DNA from: Bdellovibrio sp. 22V
Lineage (GTDB): Bacteria > Bdellovibrionota > Bdellovibrionia > Bdellovibrionales > Bdellovibrionaceae
Length of the DNA: 64,000 nucleotides
Assembly: GCF_030169785.1 (NCBI RefSeq)
Contig: NZ_CP125854.1
Span: forward strand, 1,612,001 to 1,676,000
Reading direction: 5' to 3'
Positions 1-9,856 of this stretch are shown here, piece by piece. How positions within the stretch are numbered: the stretch's first letter is position 1; each line of letters opens with the position of its first letter. Under the pieces are notes generated by a model, which saw nothing but the letters and a program-made list of their open reading frames with translations, was not told the DNA's origin and ran no database searches. A program made the position numbers and the translations under genes.

Positions 1-1
1 T

Positions 2-1948
2 CAAGAAGAGATTCCAGCACCGCAAAAATCTTTGCTAAAAACCGCGGCAACCCGGGAATTTAATAAACCCCTCTATTTCGATCAGCTCGATAACGGTGTG
101 ATTCTTCCGCCTTTGGAGTTGGAGTACGATCTTTCCGCGGCAAATGGAAAGGTATTGAGAATCGGGAATGTTCTTTTTAGCGAGAAGAATTTTTTCTTCG
201 CATTGCTTCCTTTGGGTAAAACTCATTCTCAGTTGAACCAAGTATTGAGCAGCGGTGAGGCCGAGAAGTTTGCTTTGGTCATGGCCTGGCCTGACAAGCT
301 GATGACTCACGGAACGCTGGAGATGATTTCACGCACGGGCACAGTTTTATGGACGTACTCGTTTTCGCAAGACGATCACGTGCGCTGGCAGAAACAACTC
401 GATGAATGGCGTAAGGGCTTGATCACGCGCGGAGCTGCTGCCAAGGACGTGGCTCGCTCTGGAATTTTCGGCTCTGCTTATGCGATCACGGACGTGAAGT
501 CCACGAATGCGCCATTCTGGGGGCAAAAAGATTCATTCCGTTTTTGTATCACGCAAACAGATGGTCGCAATCAAACGAAGATGTGTTCGCAACGTTATGG
601 GACGAAGTCTTCCGGTAACAACGTGATCATGGGAAAAGTTCGTCAAGATCCAACAACGCCACGTGTGCTCGTGCAAAATGAAGAAGCGGCATTGAAAAAC
701 TCCGTGCCGGTGGCTGTTGATATGCCCACCGCTTTCTTTGCGGAGCTTGGTACGGGAGAGTCTTACGAATTCGTGACAGTTCCAAACAAACTGGAGCTGA
801 TGGATATTTCCGATACCAAGAAACCCGGCGTTTTGCGCATCGTTGGTTATGACACACGCCCCTTGGGGCGCTCGATTATTTTGAATCCGGATCAATACAG
901 TTCTTTGACGAAGATGTTGGGTTTTGAAGCGACGATCGGGGATCCTCGCAAATTCTGGGCGTCCGTTATTAAAAAAGACGATCCTAAAATTTATCTTCCA
1001 GGCCAGGGCGGCGGGGTTTTCAAACAGAAATTTGAACTTTCTGAAATTCCGCGCGCACAATCACGTGTGTATTTAAGCCGTAGAACTCCGACAGGAACGT
1101 ACATTGACGGCATCAAGCTGGAGGGACGGAAGCAACCTCTGGCGAATATCAGCTCGGAACAAAACGCGGTCGAAACAAATGAAAGAGATCCCGCTGCTTT
1201 TGTGTGGCACTTCAAAGCGACAGAGCGTGGGCAGATCAATCGTTCGTACTTGAACGTTGAATTCGAAGGCAAAACTTATAAATCTTATTTCGAACTTTAT
1301 AAAGGCTATCCGCGCGAGCTTTCAGGCCGCTTCACGGGTGTTCAAGCTTCGAGCGATTTTGTAATCATGGGCGAGCTGGCCTACAATCAGTGGTTCGAAG
1401 ATCTTTTTGGTTGGACGAATTATTGGTTGTCTCGTCAGCGTTGGGGCGTGAGCTTCAAGTACTTCCAGTCCTTCAATCAGTTGAAGGTGGATACGGCGGG
1501 TAATACGGCTCCATTGAGCGTTATGACGTTGGACTTCAAATACCGTGCGACTCCGGGATTGTGGGGCCGCGATGAATCCGTCGGCGGTATGGTTTCTTAT
1601 CAGAATGTGACGTTTGATGAATTGAAAGCACCGATGTTGGGTGTGGGTGCCTTCTGGGCGCGTTCGATGCCGAAAGTATTTGATGACTTCTTTAACTTGC
1701 TTCCAATTTTCCGTTATCCAAAATGGGTGGACATGGAATTCATTTACTATGTGAGCTCGATGGACAGCAAAGTGAAGCTGGATGCTCCGATGTCATTGAA
1801 CTTCCACGGTAAAGTTTTATGGACGGACCGTTACTTTGGTGAGGCGGGCTTCGGTATGAAACGCTACAGCTTCACCGATACTTCCTTGAATCAAAAAGCC
1901 GAGCTGAACACGTTCTACGGCACTGTCGGTCTTGGTATTAACTTCTAG
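2..1948 (+). CDS. Large outer-membrane beta-barrel-like protein, 5' partial
   Basis: The frame is open to the left edge, so the true start and presumably the signal peptide lie outside the window; the first possible internal start is a TTG at 32. About 649 codons remain. The C-terminal third is rich in alternating aromatic and polar residues and the protein ends in Gly-Ile-Asn-Phe, as expected for an outer-membrane barrel with a terminal aromatic. The N-terminal part is a soluble beta-rich region. It is a clear paralogue of the minus-strand gene at 34875-36659: both have KPLYF near the N-terminus, then an LEYDL/FEYTL and a W-P-x-x-L-M block, then an S-R-x-Y-x-S-R segment before the barrel. 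The function is unknown; surface location is inferred. A hairpin without a T-tract follows the stop at 1964-1984. Confidence 0.85.
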   Translation, partial: QEEIPAPQKSLLKTAATREFNKPLYFDQLDNGVILPPLELEYDLSAANGKVLRIGNVLFSEKNFFFALLPLGKTHSQLNQVLSSGEAEKFALVMAWPDKLMTHGTLEMISRTGTVLWTYSFSQDDHVRWQKQLDEWRKGLITRGAAAKDVARSGIFGSAYAITDVKSTNAPFWGQKDSFRFCITQTDGRNQTKMCSQRYGTKSSGNNVIMGKVRQDPTTPRVLVQNEEAALKNSVPVAVDMPTAFFAELGTGESYEFVTVPNKLELMDISDTKKPGVLRIVGYDTRPLGRSIILNPDQYSSLTKMLGFEATIGDPRKFWASVIKKDDPKIYLPGQGGGVFKQKFELSEIPRAQSRVYLSRRTPTGTYIDGIKLEGRKQPLANISSEQNAVETNERDPAAFVWHFKATERGQINRSYLNVEFEGKTYKSYFELYKGYPRELSGRFTGVQASSDFVIMGELAYNQWFEDLFGWTNYWLSRQRWGVSFKYFQSFNQLKVDTAGNTAPLSVMTLDFKYRATPGLWGRDESVGGMVSYQNVTFDELKAPMLGVGAFWARSMPKVFDDFFNLLPIFRYPKWVDMEFIYYVSSMDSKVKLDAPMSLNFHGKVLWTDRYFGEAGFGMKRYSFTDTSLNQKAELNTFYGTVGLGINF

Positions 1949-1963
1949 TTCTTTGAAATCCGA

Positions 1964-1984
1964 AGGGCCGTGTTCCGCGGCCCT
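1964..1984 (+). terminator. Hairpin after the first gene (weak terminator candidate)
   Basis: AGGGCCG (1964-1970) pairs with CGGCCCT (1978-1984) across a 7-base loop, 15 bases after the stop. No run of T follows, so this is either a Rho-dependent or processing hairpin, or incidental. The stem itself is plain in the sequence. Confidence 0.35.
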
Positions 1985-2093
1985 CTAAAGTCACCTGTCA
2001 AATTCTTAGTCAGCTGAAAATCCCTTAAACAGCTTCTCGCCCTGGATTGTGAATTGCTTTAGCCTTCGACGTTGCAAAAGAAAGGAACGTTGA

Positions 2094-3137
2094 ATGCGAG
2101 CTTTAAAACTTTCCCTGTTGTTTGTCGCTGGAATGGCGACCTCTTTTATCGCCACTGCTGAAAAGGCCTATGGTGCCCGCGTGACGCAAGGTCGGTTCAT
2201 TTCAAACAAATCCATCGACGATTCCTTGGTGAGAAACCTCAGTTGCCGTAATCTTCACGTCGGCTCGATCTATGCGGCGATCCGGCCCGATGCTTTTGAC
2301 GAAAAAAGAAATCTTCCCATCGTGAATTGGCCGTTCCGCAGTGGTGTGGCGACGATTGCCGGTTGCTGGGCGCTTTCGAGCACACAGCGGATGGTTTCTT
2401 ACCTAGCCCGTTATAACAGCCACAGCCCGCGCAGTATGGATGACCGTGTGGCTTCGCTTCTGGACATGGTTCGCCGAGCTTCCGTGGTCCCGAAAGTGGG
2501 AATGTATTATGGCGACGATTCGTCTAATCCAAGGACAAATGAATCGACGTACATGGCGGTGAAGTTAAAAAAGTATCAGGTCTTCGCTGTTGAGCAGAGC
2601 AATTTTTATGAAAGTGCACAATCACTGAATGGATTGTGGAATCGTTTGCTCATCGGGTATACGCAAAACTTCGATGACAATCAAAAAGTGCAGCGCAATT
2701 TCCGTCTCGATATTCAAGCCAATCAAGCCGATCATTTCTTCAGAGTTTCCAACGTCGGAATGGTGTTCGGCGGTGGTGAGCGTTTGGACTCGAGAAACCG
2801 TGAGACAATTGCCCAGTTGATGCGGAACTTGGATGGACGCCGTTTGACTCTGATTAATCTTCGTGCGGGCCGTACTACTCAGCACGTTGTGATGGCAAAG
2901 TCTTATCAGAAGATGTCCAATGGGATGATCGCTATCCGTGTGTATGACTCTAACTATCCTTACAAAGATTCTTACATTTACTTCGATAATTTGCGCGCAG
3001 ATTTCACAGCTCCCGAAGTTATCGGTCGCTTCGGTATCGAAGGCACACGTGCATTGGGTGCGTATATCGTGAGTGAAGAAGAGCGCGAAGACTTCGAAGA
3101 AACGCTGCTGACTCACTACACGGGTCAATGTCGATAA
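2094..3137 (+). CDS. Secreted papain-like cysteine peptidase-like protein
   Basis: This 347-residue protein starts with a signal peptide (basic N-terminus, hydrophobic run, likely cleavage after about residue 22). The segment around residues 89-96 reads A-G-C-W-A-L-S-S, which matches the papain-type active-site block (G-x-C-W-A-F-S). H264 lies in QHVVMAKSY, like the papain H-A-V block, and D285/N287 in YDSNYP could supply the third catalytic residue. The order Cys, His, Asn/Asp and the spacing fit a papain-fold (C1 or C39-like) enzyme. Overall similarity to known peptidases is low, so activity is inferred only. It has an AAAGGAACGTTG ribosome-binding region, stands alone between a hairpin and a strong terminator, and precedes a secreted serine-protease operon. 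Confidence 0.85.
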   Translation: MRALKLSLLFVAGMATSFIATAEKAYGARVTQGRFISNKSIDDSLVRNLSCRNLHVGSIYAAIRPDAFDEKRNLPIVNWPFRSGVATIAGCWALSSTQRMVSYLARYNSHSPRSMDDRVASLLDMVRRASVVPKVGMYYGDDSSNPRTNESTYMAVKLKKYQVFAVEQSNFYESAQSLNGLWNRLLIGYTQNFDDNQKVQRNFRLDIQANQADHFFRVSNVGMVFGGGERLDSRNRETIAQLMRNLDGRRLTLINLRAGRTTQHVVMAKSYQKMSNGMIAIRVYDSNYPYKDSYIYFDNLRADFTAPEVIGRFGIEGTRALGAYIVSEEEREDFEETLLTHYTGQCR

Positions 3138-3167
3138 TGGCGACAAGCCTATAAAAAGTTCCTTAGG

Positions 3168-3191
3168 GCCGCAGTTCTCTGCGGCTTTTTT
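3168..3191 (+). terminator. Rho-independent terminator
   Basis: GCCGCAG (3168-3174) and CTGCGGC (3179-3185) form a perfect 7-bp stem with a TTCT loop, followed by six T. It sits 30 bases after the stop of the papain-like gene and separates it from the following two-gene operon. Confidence 0.85.
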
Positions 3192-3310
3192 GTGCAGGGA
3201 CGAAATAAACGAGAATTATTTCCAAACTGCATGACGTTTTTTGGCCTGCTCTTTGCTCTCACGGAGGCGGAGCCGAAGTTTGGATTCCTTTTGACACCGG
3301 GAGTGCTGGA

Positions 3311-6300
3311 ATGTCTCTGCGAATAGTTATTGTCTGTGCGATCTGCTTGATGATGCTCTCCATTGCGAGTGCAGAGAGCGTTTCATTACCATTAAAATCG
3401 GTGAAAAAGCCTTCCGCAGACCTTGTGAGCAGCTCCGGTGTGGCGTTGGATGTCGGGCAGGCAGCGGCTTTGGCGGCGCAAGGTACCGACCTTAGTAAAT
3501 TGAATCCACTCGAAAATAAAATGTGGCAGGATCGTATTTATCCTGCTGTGGAAGAAGCTCCGGGTTCTTATCCTCGCGCGCAAACAGGCGTGAAGTTCCT
3601 TTCTGAAGAGGCGGCTCCGTACTTTACGTATATGTCGCGTGTTCAATCTCTGGAAAATCCTAATTTATTCTATCGTCTTTCTTTAAGTCGTTACACGCAC
3701 ACAACATTGATGCGTGCGGCTTTGTTGCGTAAGCTTGGTTACTATATTCCTTCTCCGAAGTACTACCGTAACTTGCGTTTATTCTTTAACTCCGAAGACG
3801 AAAAAAAAGAATTTTTAAGTAAAGCGCAAGAGGCGATGACGTCGGACTTTGAAAGTCGCGGCTGGGTCATTGAAGACAACAAACAAAATCACTCAATTGT
3901 TTTTTCGGATGCGGTTCTTGAGCCGGCTGTGAATGAGTATTTCGACATTCACTGGGGTTATGCTCCAGATCCAAACAATCCCGATCATTTACCTATGGTG
4001 CAAAGATTTTCGCGCTATCGGGCTTACCGCGCGTTGATCATGCCGTTTGCTTTGGTGGATGTGCCGGAGTCTATCAACCGTTACTCTGCAAAATTAGGAT
4101 CTGTTCTTTCAGGTCACGTCGTGATCACGCATCCTTCGGCAGAGTCATTCTCCGCTTGTACTTACGAAGATGCTCGCTGGTTGACTCGTCGTTTGGCGCA
4201 GCTTCGATACTCTGACTTTCAGGAAATCGTGAAAGCAGGGGCGTTCCCGCCAGAGCTTGAGTCTTTAGTGCTTGCGAAGCTGATGCACAGAGCGAACAAC
4301 GCTTTAGAACTTTTCAATTTGAAAGGGGCTGCTTCTTGGCCGCTTCCTTCTTTGGATATCACGACATCTTCCGGTTTGGTGAAGAACGGGAAGGTCACGA
4401 AAGAATTCGTGCCGGGGTATCCGCAGCGTTTCTCGCACGGGGATCGTCAATCTCCCTTCCAAGACGGCGACCTGGGCCGTTACTTGGGTATTCGTTCTAA
4501 ATCCGCCGTGATTGGAACGGTTTTGAATCACATCAACGAAAAGTTGGATCTTTTGAAGGTGAGCGATCTTTATGCGAATCGCCGCGAAGAGATCACGGAT
4601 CGCATTTATCAACACATTAAGGAAAAACCATTCGAGCCGCTGTACCAAAAAGTCGAAGCCTGGGGCGGTCCTGTGGGCGGACTCAATCTCGCGGCGACTC
4701 GTCACGTGACAACGGGAACTTACTTTGGAAGTTCCGCAGCGATTCAGCTTGTGGATAACATGAGTGTCGGAGGACGTTTAGGTTACTTTATGGCTTTGGA
4801 TGGCGTTCCTGATGTGATTCCTGTGGGCGGCGCGAACATCCAAGTGATGCGTGACTATACGCACGTTCGTCCTTTGCTTTCTATTCAGGAAGGCACGAAA
4901 GTTCCTTGGCAGAATCTTTTGGTCCCGCGCTTTATGTCGAACCTTTCAAAAGTTCTTTCTAAAAAGGAACTTGTCACTTCGGAAGACGGCAAAACACAGC
5001 GTCAGCCTTTGGATGCATTCCTCTCGGAATTGCGTGAAGGGGAAGTGTTTACGATTACGGACTCTGTAGCGTTGTCCGTTTACGGTCAGTTGTCTTCTTC
5101 ACTCGACGTATTAATGGGAATTTCGCCGTTGAACTACGTCAACTCCGTGACCGTGGGCGGGGATGCCTCCCGCGTGATCTTGCGCCAAACAAGCTTCATG
5201 CGAACGCGCGACGGCATTCAGGTTTATGTGCGCAGCCAAGGTGCGAAAGCTTTGGGGCTTTCGTTGGATGTGAACTTCTTCATCAACGTGGTTCGCGCTC
5301 GTGCAAGTACGACATGGACTGAGTTGAATACGGACGCTTTCGTAATCAGCTACAATCCGGAATTGGCGGAATACATCGATACGGACCGTGCGAATGAAAA
5401 AGTCGTTCAAGACTTTATCAAAACCCGCGACAATTTGAAACCGGCACTGCGCGCACTCTTTAAAGAGAACGATCCCGAGCTTCTGTACACACATTTCAGT
5501 CACAAAAAATTCGAAATCGATCACGATTTGAAAACGAAAGAATTGCGTTCGAAATTCCTGGCAATGCGTGTGAGTTCATTCAACGAAGACCATTTGTTGA
5601 AAATCCGTTACCCGCGCAGTCTTGAAGCGCCGGATTTAAATCCTAAAGATGAAGAAGTGACTTTGTTCTCGAATAAAAGAGGCGAACTCAAAGGCCGTGA
5701 CCTTCTTGGTTTTGCGATGGATTGGATCGAAGGTATTCTCAATCGTTGGTGGCCCAAAGGCCGCGCAGACTTGGCTCGTAATGACGATCCAAATCCAGCG
5801 AACACGCCTTACGGTAAAGCGTACTGGAGAATGATCACGACAGAAGCTGATTTGACGACGAACGGAAAGCAATATCCTTCCATCTCGATGATCCAACACG
5901 TCTGGGGCGGCTGGCACTTGAACCGTAAAAAGTTCTTAAAGCTCATCGACGAGGTTCAAGGGGAGCTTAAGGGTTCTCCGGTTTCCTCGTACCGTTTGAT
6001 CGAGCCCGAGGCTTTCGCCAATGTGACGGCGGTAGACTTCTATCGTATTTCGGCAAATCTCTCGATCTTGCCGGGGGGCTTGGATAAAATTCGCGACTTG
6101 ATTTTGCAACCGGATGCGGATGGCAAACCTGTGAAAAGAGCCCGCTTCATCGGTGCTATTTTCCAAAAGCTCAGTCAGAAAATGGGCCGTAAAGCCCGCG
6201 CGAATGATCAAGAGATGTTCGACGATATGATGCGTGTCATGGGTAACGGCAACTTCGAAAGAGGCAAGAGCCGTTACAAACAAATCTGCGAAGAATACCA

Positions 6301-6712
6301 TGAAGACCGTCAGAAAGAGCGCACGATGCAAAACAACGGCGGCGCTTGGGTGAACGGTACTTACTTTGACTGTATGATTCCTTGGATGTCGAAACTCCTC
6401 GGTTACTCGGCAAACTATCCAAAGGATAAAAAGTCACAAACGCAGTGGATGACGAATGTGCTTTACGTTCTTGAAGCGGAAATTCCATTGCCACAGTTAT
6501 TGAAATTCCTGGGCGAGGAAAATTACGTGTTCTTTGTGCGCATCAATGGTTTCCGTACCGGCGATGAAGACGGGGACTTGGAATACTTCTCGAACACTTT
6601 GGGTGACCCGAAAAAGAACGTCGAATACGCCAACGGTTTGATTAATATGTTCGCGACGAAGACAGGTATTTCACCGATTGAGTTGGACCGTTCATTGGGG
6701 AGCTTCCGATGA
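3311..6712 (+). CDS. Large secreted protein of unknown function (1133 aa)
   Basis: The N-terminus (residues 1-22) is a good signal peptide ending in A-S-A before ESV, so the protein is exported. A GGGAG sequence about 9 bases upstream supports the ATG at 3311. I recognise no domain in the remaining 1110 residues; it is a mixed alpha/beta sequence with few cysteines and no evident repeats or C-terminal anchor, so a periplasmic or secreted location is most likely. Its stop codon overlaps the start of the downstream subtilisin-like gene by 4 bases (ATGA at 6709-6712), so the two are translationally coupled and probably act together, for example as protease and partner or substrate. That functional link is inference. 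Confidence 0.9.
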   Translation: MSLRIVIVCAICLMMLSIASAESVSLPLKSVKKPSADLVSSSGVALDVGQAAALAAQGTDLSKLNPLENKMWQDRIYPAVEEAPGSYPRAQTGVKFLSEEAAPYFTYMSRVQSLENPNLFYRLSLSRYTHTTLMRAALLRKLGYYIPSPKYYRNLRLFFNSEDEKKEFLSKAQEAMTSDFESRGWVIEDNKQNHSIVFSDAVLEPAVNEYFDIHWGYAPDPNNPDHLPMVQRFSRYRAYRALIMPFALVDVPESINRYSAKLGSVLSGHVVITHPSAESFSACTYEDARWLTRRLAQLRYSDFQEIVKAGAFPPELESLVLAKLMHRANNALELFNLKGAASWPLPSLDITTSSGLVKNGKVTKEFVPGYPQRFSHGDRQSPFQDGDLGRYLGIRSKSAVIGTVLNHINEKLDLLKVSDLYANRREEITDRIYQHIKEKPFEPLYQKVEAWGGPVGGLNLAATRHVTTGTYFGSSAAIQLVDNMSVGGRLGYFMALDGVPDVIPVGGANIQVMRDYTHVRPLLSIQEGTKVPWQNLLVPRFMSNLSKVLSKKELVTSEDGKTQRQPLDAFLSELREGEVFTITDSVALSVYGQLSSSLDVLMGISPLNYVNSVTVGGDASRVILRQTSFMRTRDGIQVYVRSQGAKALGLSLDVNFFINVVRARASTTWTELNTDAFVISYNPELAEYIDTDRANEKVVQDFIKTRDNLKPALRALFKENDPELLYTHFSHKKFEIDHDLKTKELRSKFLAMRVSSFNEDHLLKIRYPRSLEAPDLNPKDEEVTLFSNKRGELKGRDLLGFAMDWIEGILNRWWPKGRADLARNDDPNPANTPYGKAYWRMITTEADLTTNGKQYPSISMIQHVWGGWHLNRKKFLKLIDEVQGELKGSPVSSYRLIEPEAFANVTAVDFYRISANLSILPGGLDKIRDLILQPDADGKPVKRARFIGAIFQKLSQKMGRKARANDQEMFDDMMRVMGNGNFERGKSRYKQICEEYHEDRQKERTMQNNGGAWVNGTYFDCMIPWMSKLLGYSANYPKDKKSQTQWMTNVLYVLEAEIPLPQLLKFLGEENYVFFVRINGFRTGDEDGDLEYFSNTLGDPKKNVEYANGLINMFATKTGISPIELDRSLGSFR

Positions 6713-9700
6713 GACACGTTATTCTTACTTTGACCTCATTGGTAAGTCTTCACGCTTTTGCCGCAGATCCTTTTTCAGGATTTCAGTGGGGCTTGAACAA
6801 TCAGGGTCTCCCGCAAATGATCGATCTCGATCCTTTGCATACGTATAAAGTTCCAGCACGGGCGCAGGAAGACGTGCGCCTGCCTTCACGCTATAAGGCA
6901 AAACAAAAGGTTCTTGTCGCCGTTCTCGACACGGGAATTCAAAAAGATCACCCGGATTTAAAACTCGTTCTTCATCGCAATGAATCTGAGTGCCGCGCTC
7001 TGCAAAAGTTTTTAAAGTGTGTGGAAGATGGCGAGCGCAAAGAGTGCGAAAAAAAATGGATGGATCTTAGCAATCCTGAAGTGGATCAGGATAAAAATGG
7101 TTATCCTTTGGATTGCCAGGGATGGAGTCTTTTAGGTGGAGTGAATTCCGCAGGCATCTTGGGGCGCCCTGATTTCGGTGACGACCAAGGACACGGAACC
7201 CACGTGGCTGGGATCATCGCTGCGGAAGCCGACAATAATATCGGCGTTCGTGGTCTCAGTGAAAACGTTGCGATTTTACCGGTGCAAGTGATCGGCGTGC
7301 AGCCGAGCGAACCCATGAAGCCGCTTTCTATTTACGATTCTCCTCTGGAAGCGGGTCGGGAAAGTATCAACAGAAGCTTAGGTGATATGGTCGGCCGTGG
7401 CGTGATCTATGCGATGCGCTCCGGTGCTAAAGTTATTAATTTCTCGATGGGCTGGCCACAGGCCCGTGACTCCGAATTTATGCGCAAAGTGATCGCTGAA
7501 GCGCAAGCTCGCGGCGTGATTATCGTGGCGGCGGCGGGGAACGATTCAACTCGCGCACTCTTAAGGCCGTGCGCTTATCCAAATGTTATCTGTGTGGGCG
7601 CGAGCGGTCCCGACGGAGCGTTCTCGCATTTCTCAAATTTCGGAAGTGGTGTCGACATTGTTGCTCCGGGCACAAACATCCTCAGCACGTATCCTGAAGC
7701 GAAGCGCCCGGTGCGTTTCCGCTCGACATTGGGTTATGAATACTTGTCCGGTACGTCTCAAGCTTCTCCTTTCGTTGCGGCGGCGGCAGCAGAGCTTCTC
7801 GCTCGCGGCATTCCAGCCAGTGAGGTTTATGCACGTCTTGTTTTAGGGGCCCGAGCACTGAAATCCAACCTTTCTTTGGTGCAAGGGGGCTCTCATGAAC
7901 AAGGACAAGTCTTGAGCCCTGAAAGGGAAATTTATAAGAAATATTCTGTCGCTGGAAACTTGGACCTGGAAACGGCGCTCAAAGTTCCTTTACAACCTTT
8001 GATTGTTCCTGCGGATAAAGAAAAGGTCGAAATTGATTGGGATCGTAAGTCCAAAGACTTGAGCTTTGAGATTTCGTTCGTCAACAAATGGCAAGCGGTC
8101 GACATCGGCAAAGTCAAAATGAACGCGCAGTTTTTAAAGCCACATGCCGAGGCCGTTCGTCCGTGGATCACTTCGGTTAAAGAGGCGGCTCCTTATCCTG
8201 GAGTATGGCAGCAAAACGAAGTGCGCAAGTACGTTGTGATGATGAGTTTGGTCGACACCGCAGACCCTTCGCAATCTCGCGTCCCGAGCGAGTTGGATCT
8301 CACCGTCGATGTCAGTGTTAGCGGTCAAGAGGCACGTCGTTATGTTTTTGAAAGCGAGATCACAGTCAACGTGACTCCAGAAATGGCATCGTCAGATATG
8401 CGGGTCTTCAATATAGCGAATATGCCTCGCACGCGCGTGACCTTCGCACCGATCGACGAAAACTTGGATGCTCGTCCTGAACAGCGCGACTACATCGCCA
8501 TGTCTCAGCAGAAGAACAACTGGCAGATGTGGATTGTAGCTGATAACGGCAACGGCTCTTACGTGGCGGAAGGCGGAACGAAGATTCGTGTTGACGGGGA
8601 CAGCGATAATCTTCGTGAACAAGTGATGGCCCGCATTGATCTGAACAATGACGGACGCAGCGAATATGTTCTTGGTGTTCTTGAAGATAAAAGCGAAGTG
8701 GAAGAGCCCGGTCCTTCTCCGATGAGTTTCTTTGTCTTCGATAAAACCGGTAAACTTGTTGAAAGCTTCAAGTACTCCGGCGAAAAAGCGCAAATGCCTT
8801 ATACGGTTTTCTGGCAGAAAGTGGGCGCGACAAAACGTCCTGCTTGGGTCGGAACAGGCAAAGATCCTGATCGCCAAAGATCTTTGCGGGATCGTTGGGA
8901 AAATCCCGATGATGTCGAAAGATCGGAAGTTCGTTTTTACTATTTGAATGAAAAGAACGAACTTAAAGCTCTTGTCGAGCACGAAGGCTACAAAATCATC
9001 GACGTGATCGAACCGCGCCGCGAGCAAGTCGTCGCTGGCCGTGTTCCCGTTCTTTTGGCAAAAAACCAGGGAACCGAAGCGAAGCCTTCGTATGTCTACA
9101 ATTTCGCGATTGCTGAAGTCGTGAACGGAAAGATCGAAAACTTTATGGAGTTGGATCTTTTCGCGAATCAAGGCACGTATCGCAATATTTTGGATACGCG
9201 TGTTGATAAGGTTCACTCATTAGATTACGCGCAGGATGAGTTTGCCGGCAGTTTCTGGTTCGGCGAAGGACTCAACCGTCAGCAGCGCTTGTCTTTATTC
9301 GACAATAAAAACTGGGAGCTTTTGGATCAGGCTTTGAAGGCGGAACGGTCCCAATTTGACTCCGCTTTGTGGGTGCGCGCCGTGTATTCGGGGCAACAAC
9401 GCAAGGGGAGCTTCGTCCTCACGAACTCAGAAATTCAGTATCATGACCTTGTGACCGGTCGTGTTGTGAGCAAAAGTTTTGAGCGTTATACGTTCTTCCC
9501 TGACATGCTGATGACGAATTTGTACTTCCCGCTCACTTTAAAAGACGCGCGCAGTGCAGCAGCGAAGATTCCAGCTCTCTTTACCACGGAAAGTTCCGGC
9601 CTCAGCCGTGGTGTCAAAATGTTGGTACCGGTTTTTGCAAAGGATGGTTCTGCGGTTGAACTGGTGTCACCCGCTCGCTTGCGATTAAAGTCCTCTGCAG

Positions 9701-9804
9701 GCTGTCGTCCGATGGACACACCTGTATTTGAGGGATCCAAGGGAGCTCACTCGTTCGACTACTATTGCGGAGATAAGTTACTGAGAGTTCATTTGACTTA
9801 TTAA
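6709..9804 (+). CDS. Subtilisin-like (S8) secreted serine protease with C-terminal beta region
   Basis: A short signal peptide (residues 1-19, ending HAFAAD) is followed by an S8 peptidase domain at about residues 25-390. The triad is complete: D74 in VAVLDTG, H162 in GHGTHVAG and S350 in SGTSQASP, with the oxyanion-hole N278 in AAAGND. The His region carries an insert with several cysteines (residues 95-136). Residues 400-1031 are a large beta-rich region. Within it a DLNNDGRSEYVLG segment (around residue 645) resembles a Ca-binding FG-GAP/VCBS blade, so a propeller-like accessory part is plausible. At 1031 residues it is far longer than simple subtilisins. It overlaps the upstream 1133-residue gene by 4 bases. 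In a predator it could digest prey protein or process surface proteins, but the substrate is unknown. Confidence 0.95.
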   Translation: MRHVILTLTSLVSLHAFAADPFSGFQWGLNNQGLPQMIDLDPLHTYKVPARAQEDVRLPSRYKAKQKVLVAVLDTGIQKDHPDLKLVLHRNESECRALQKFLKCVEDGERKECEKKWMDLSNPEVDQDKNGYPLDCQGWSLLGGVNSAGILGRPDFGDDQGHGTHVAGIIAAEADNNIGVRGLSENVAILPVQVIGVQPSEPMKPLSIYDSPLEAGRESINRSLGDMVGRGVIYAMRSGAKVINFSMGWPQARDSEFMRKVIAEAQARGVIIVAAAGNDSTRALLRPCAYPNVICVGASGPDGAFSHFSNFGSGVDIVAPGTNILSTYPEAKRPVRFRSTLGYEYLSGTSQASPFVAAAAAELLARGIPASEVYARLVLGARALKSNLSLVQGGSHEQGQVLSPEREIYKKYSVAGNLDLETALKVPLQPLIVPADKEKVEIDWDRKSKDLSFEISFVNKWQAVDIGKVKMNAQFLKPHAEAVRPWITSVKEAAPYPGVWQQNEVRKYVVMMSLVDTADPSQSRVPSELDLTVDVSVSGQEARRYVFESEITVNVTPEMASSDMRVFNIANMPRTRVTFAPIDENLDARPEQRDYIAMSQQKNNWQMWIVADNGNGSYVAEGGTKIRVDGDSDNLREQVMARIDLNNDGRSEYVLGVLEDKSEVEEPGPSPMSFFVFDKTGKLVESFKYSGEKAQMPYTVFWQKVGATKRPAWVGTGKDPDRQRSLRDRWENPDDVERSEVRFYYLNEKNELKALVEHEGYKIIDVIEPRREQVVAGRVPVLLAKNQGTEAKPSYVYNFAIAEVVNGKIENFMELDLFANQGTYRNILDTRVDKVHSLDYAQDEFAGSFWFGEGLNRQQRLSLFDNKNWELLDQALKAERSQFDSALWVRAVYSGQQRKGSFVLTNSEIQYHDLVTGRVVSKSFERYTFFPDMLMTNLYFPLTLKDARSAAAKIPALFTTESSGLSRGVKMLVPVFAKDGSAVELVSPARLRLKSSAGCRPMDTPVFEGSKGAHSFDYYCGDKLLRVHLTY

Positions 9805-9856
9805 TTACAAAAAAGTTTATAGCTTTCTTCTGAAAGCACAAAATGGAGGAACCACA

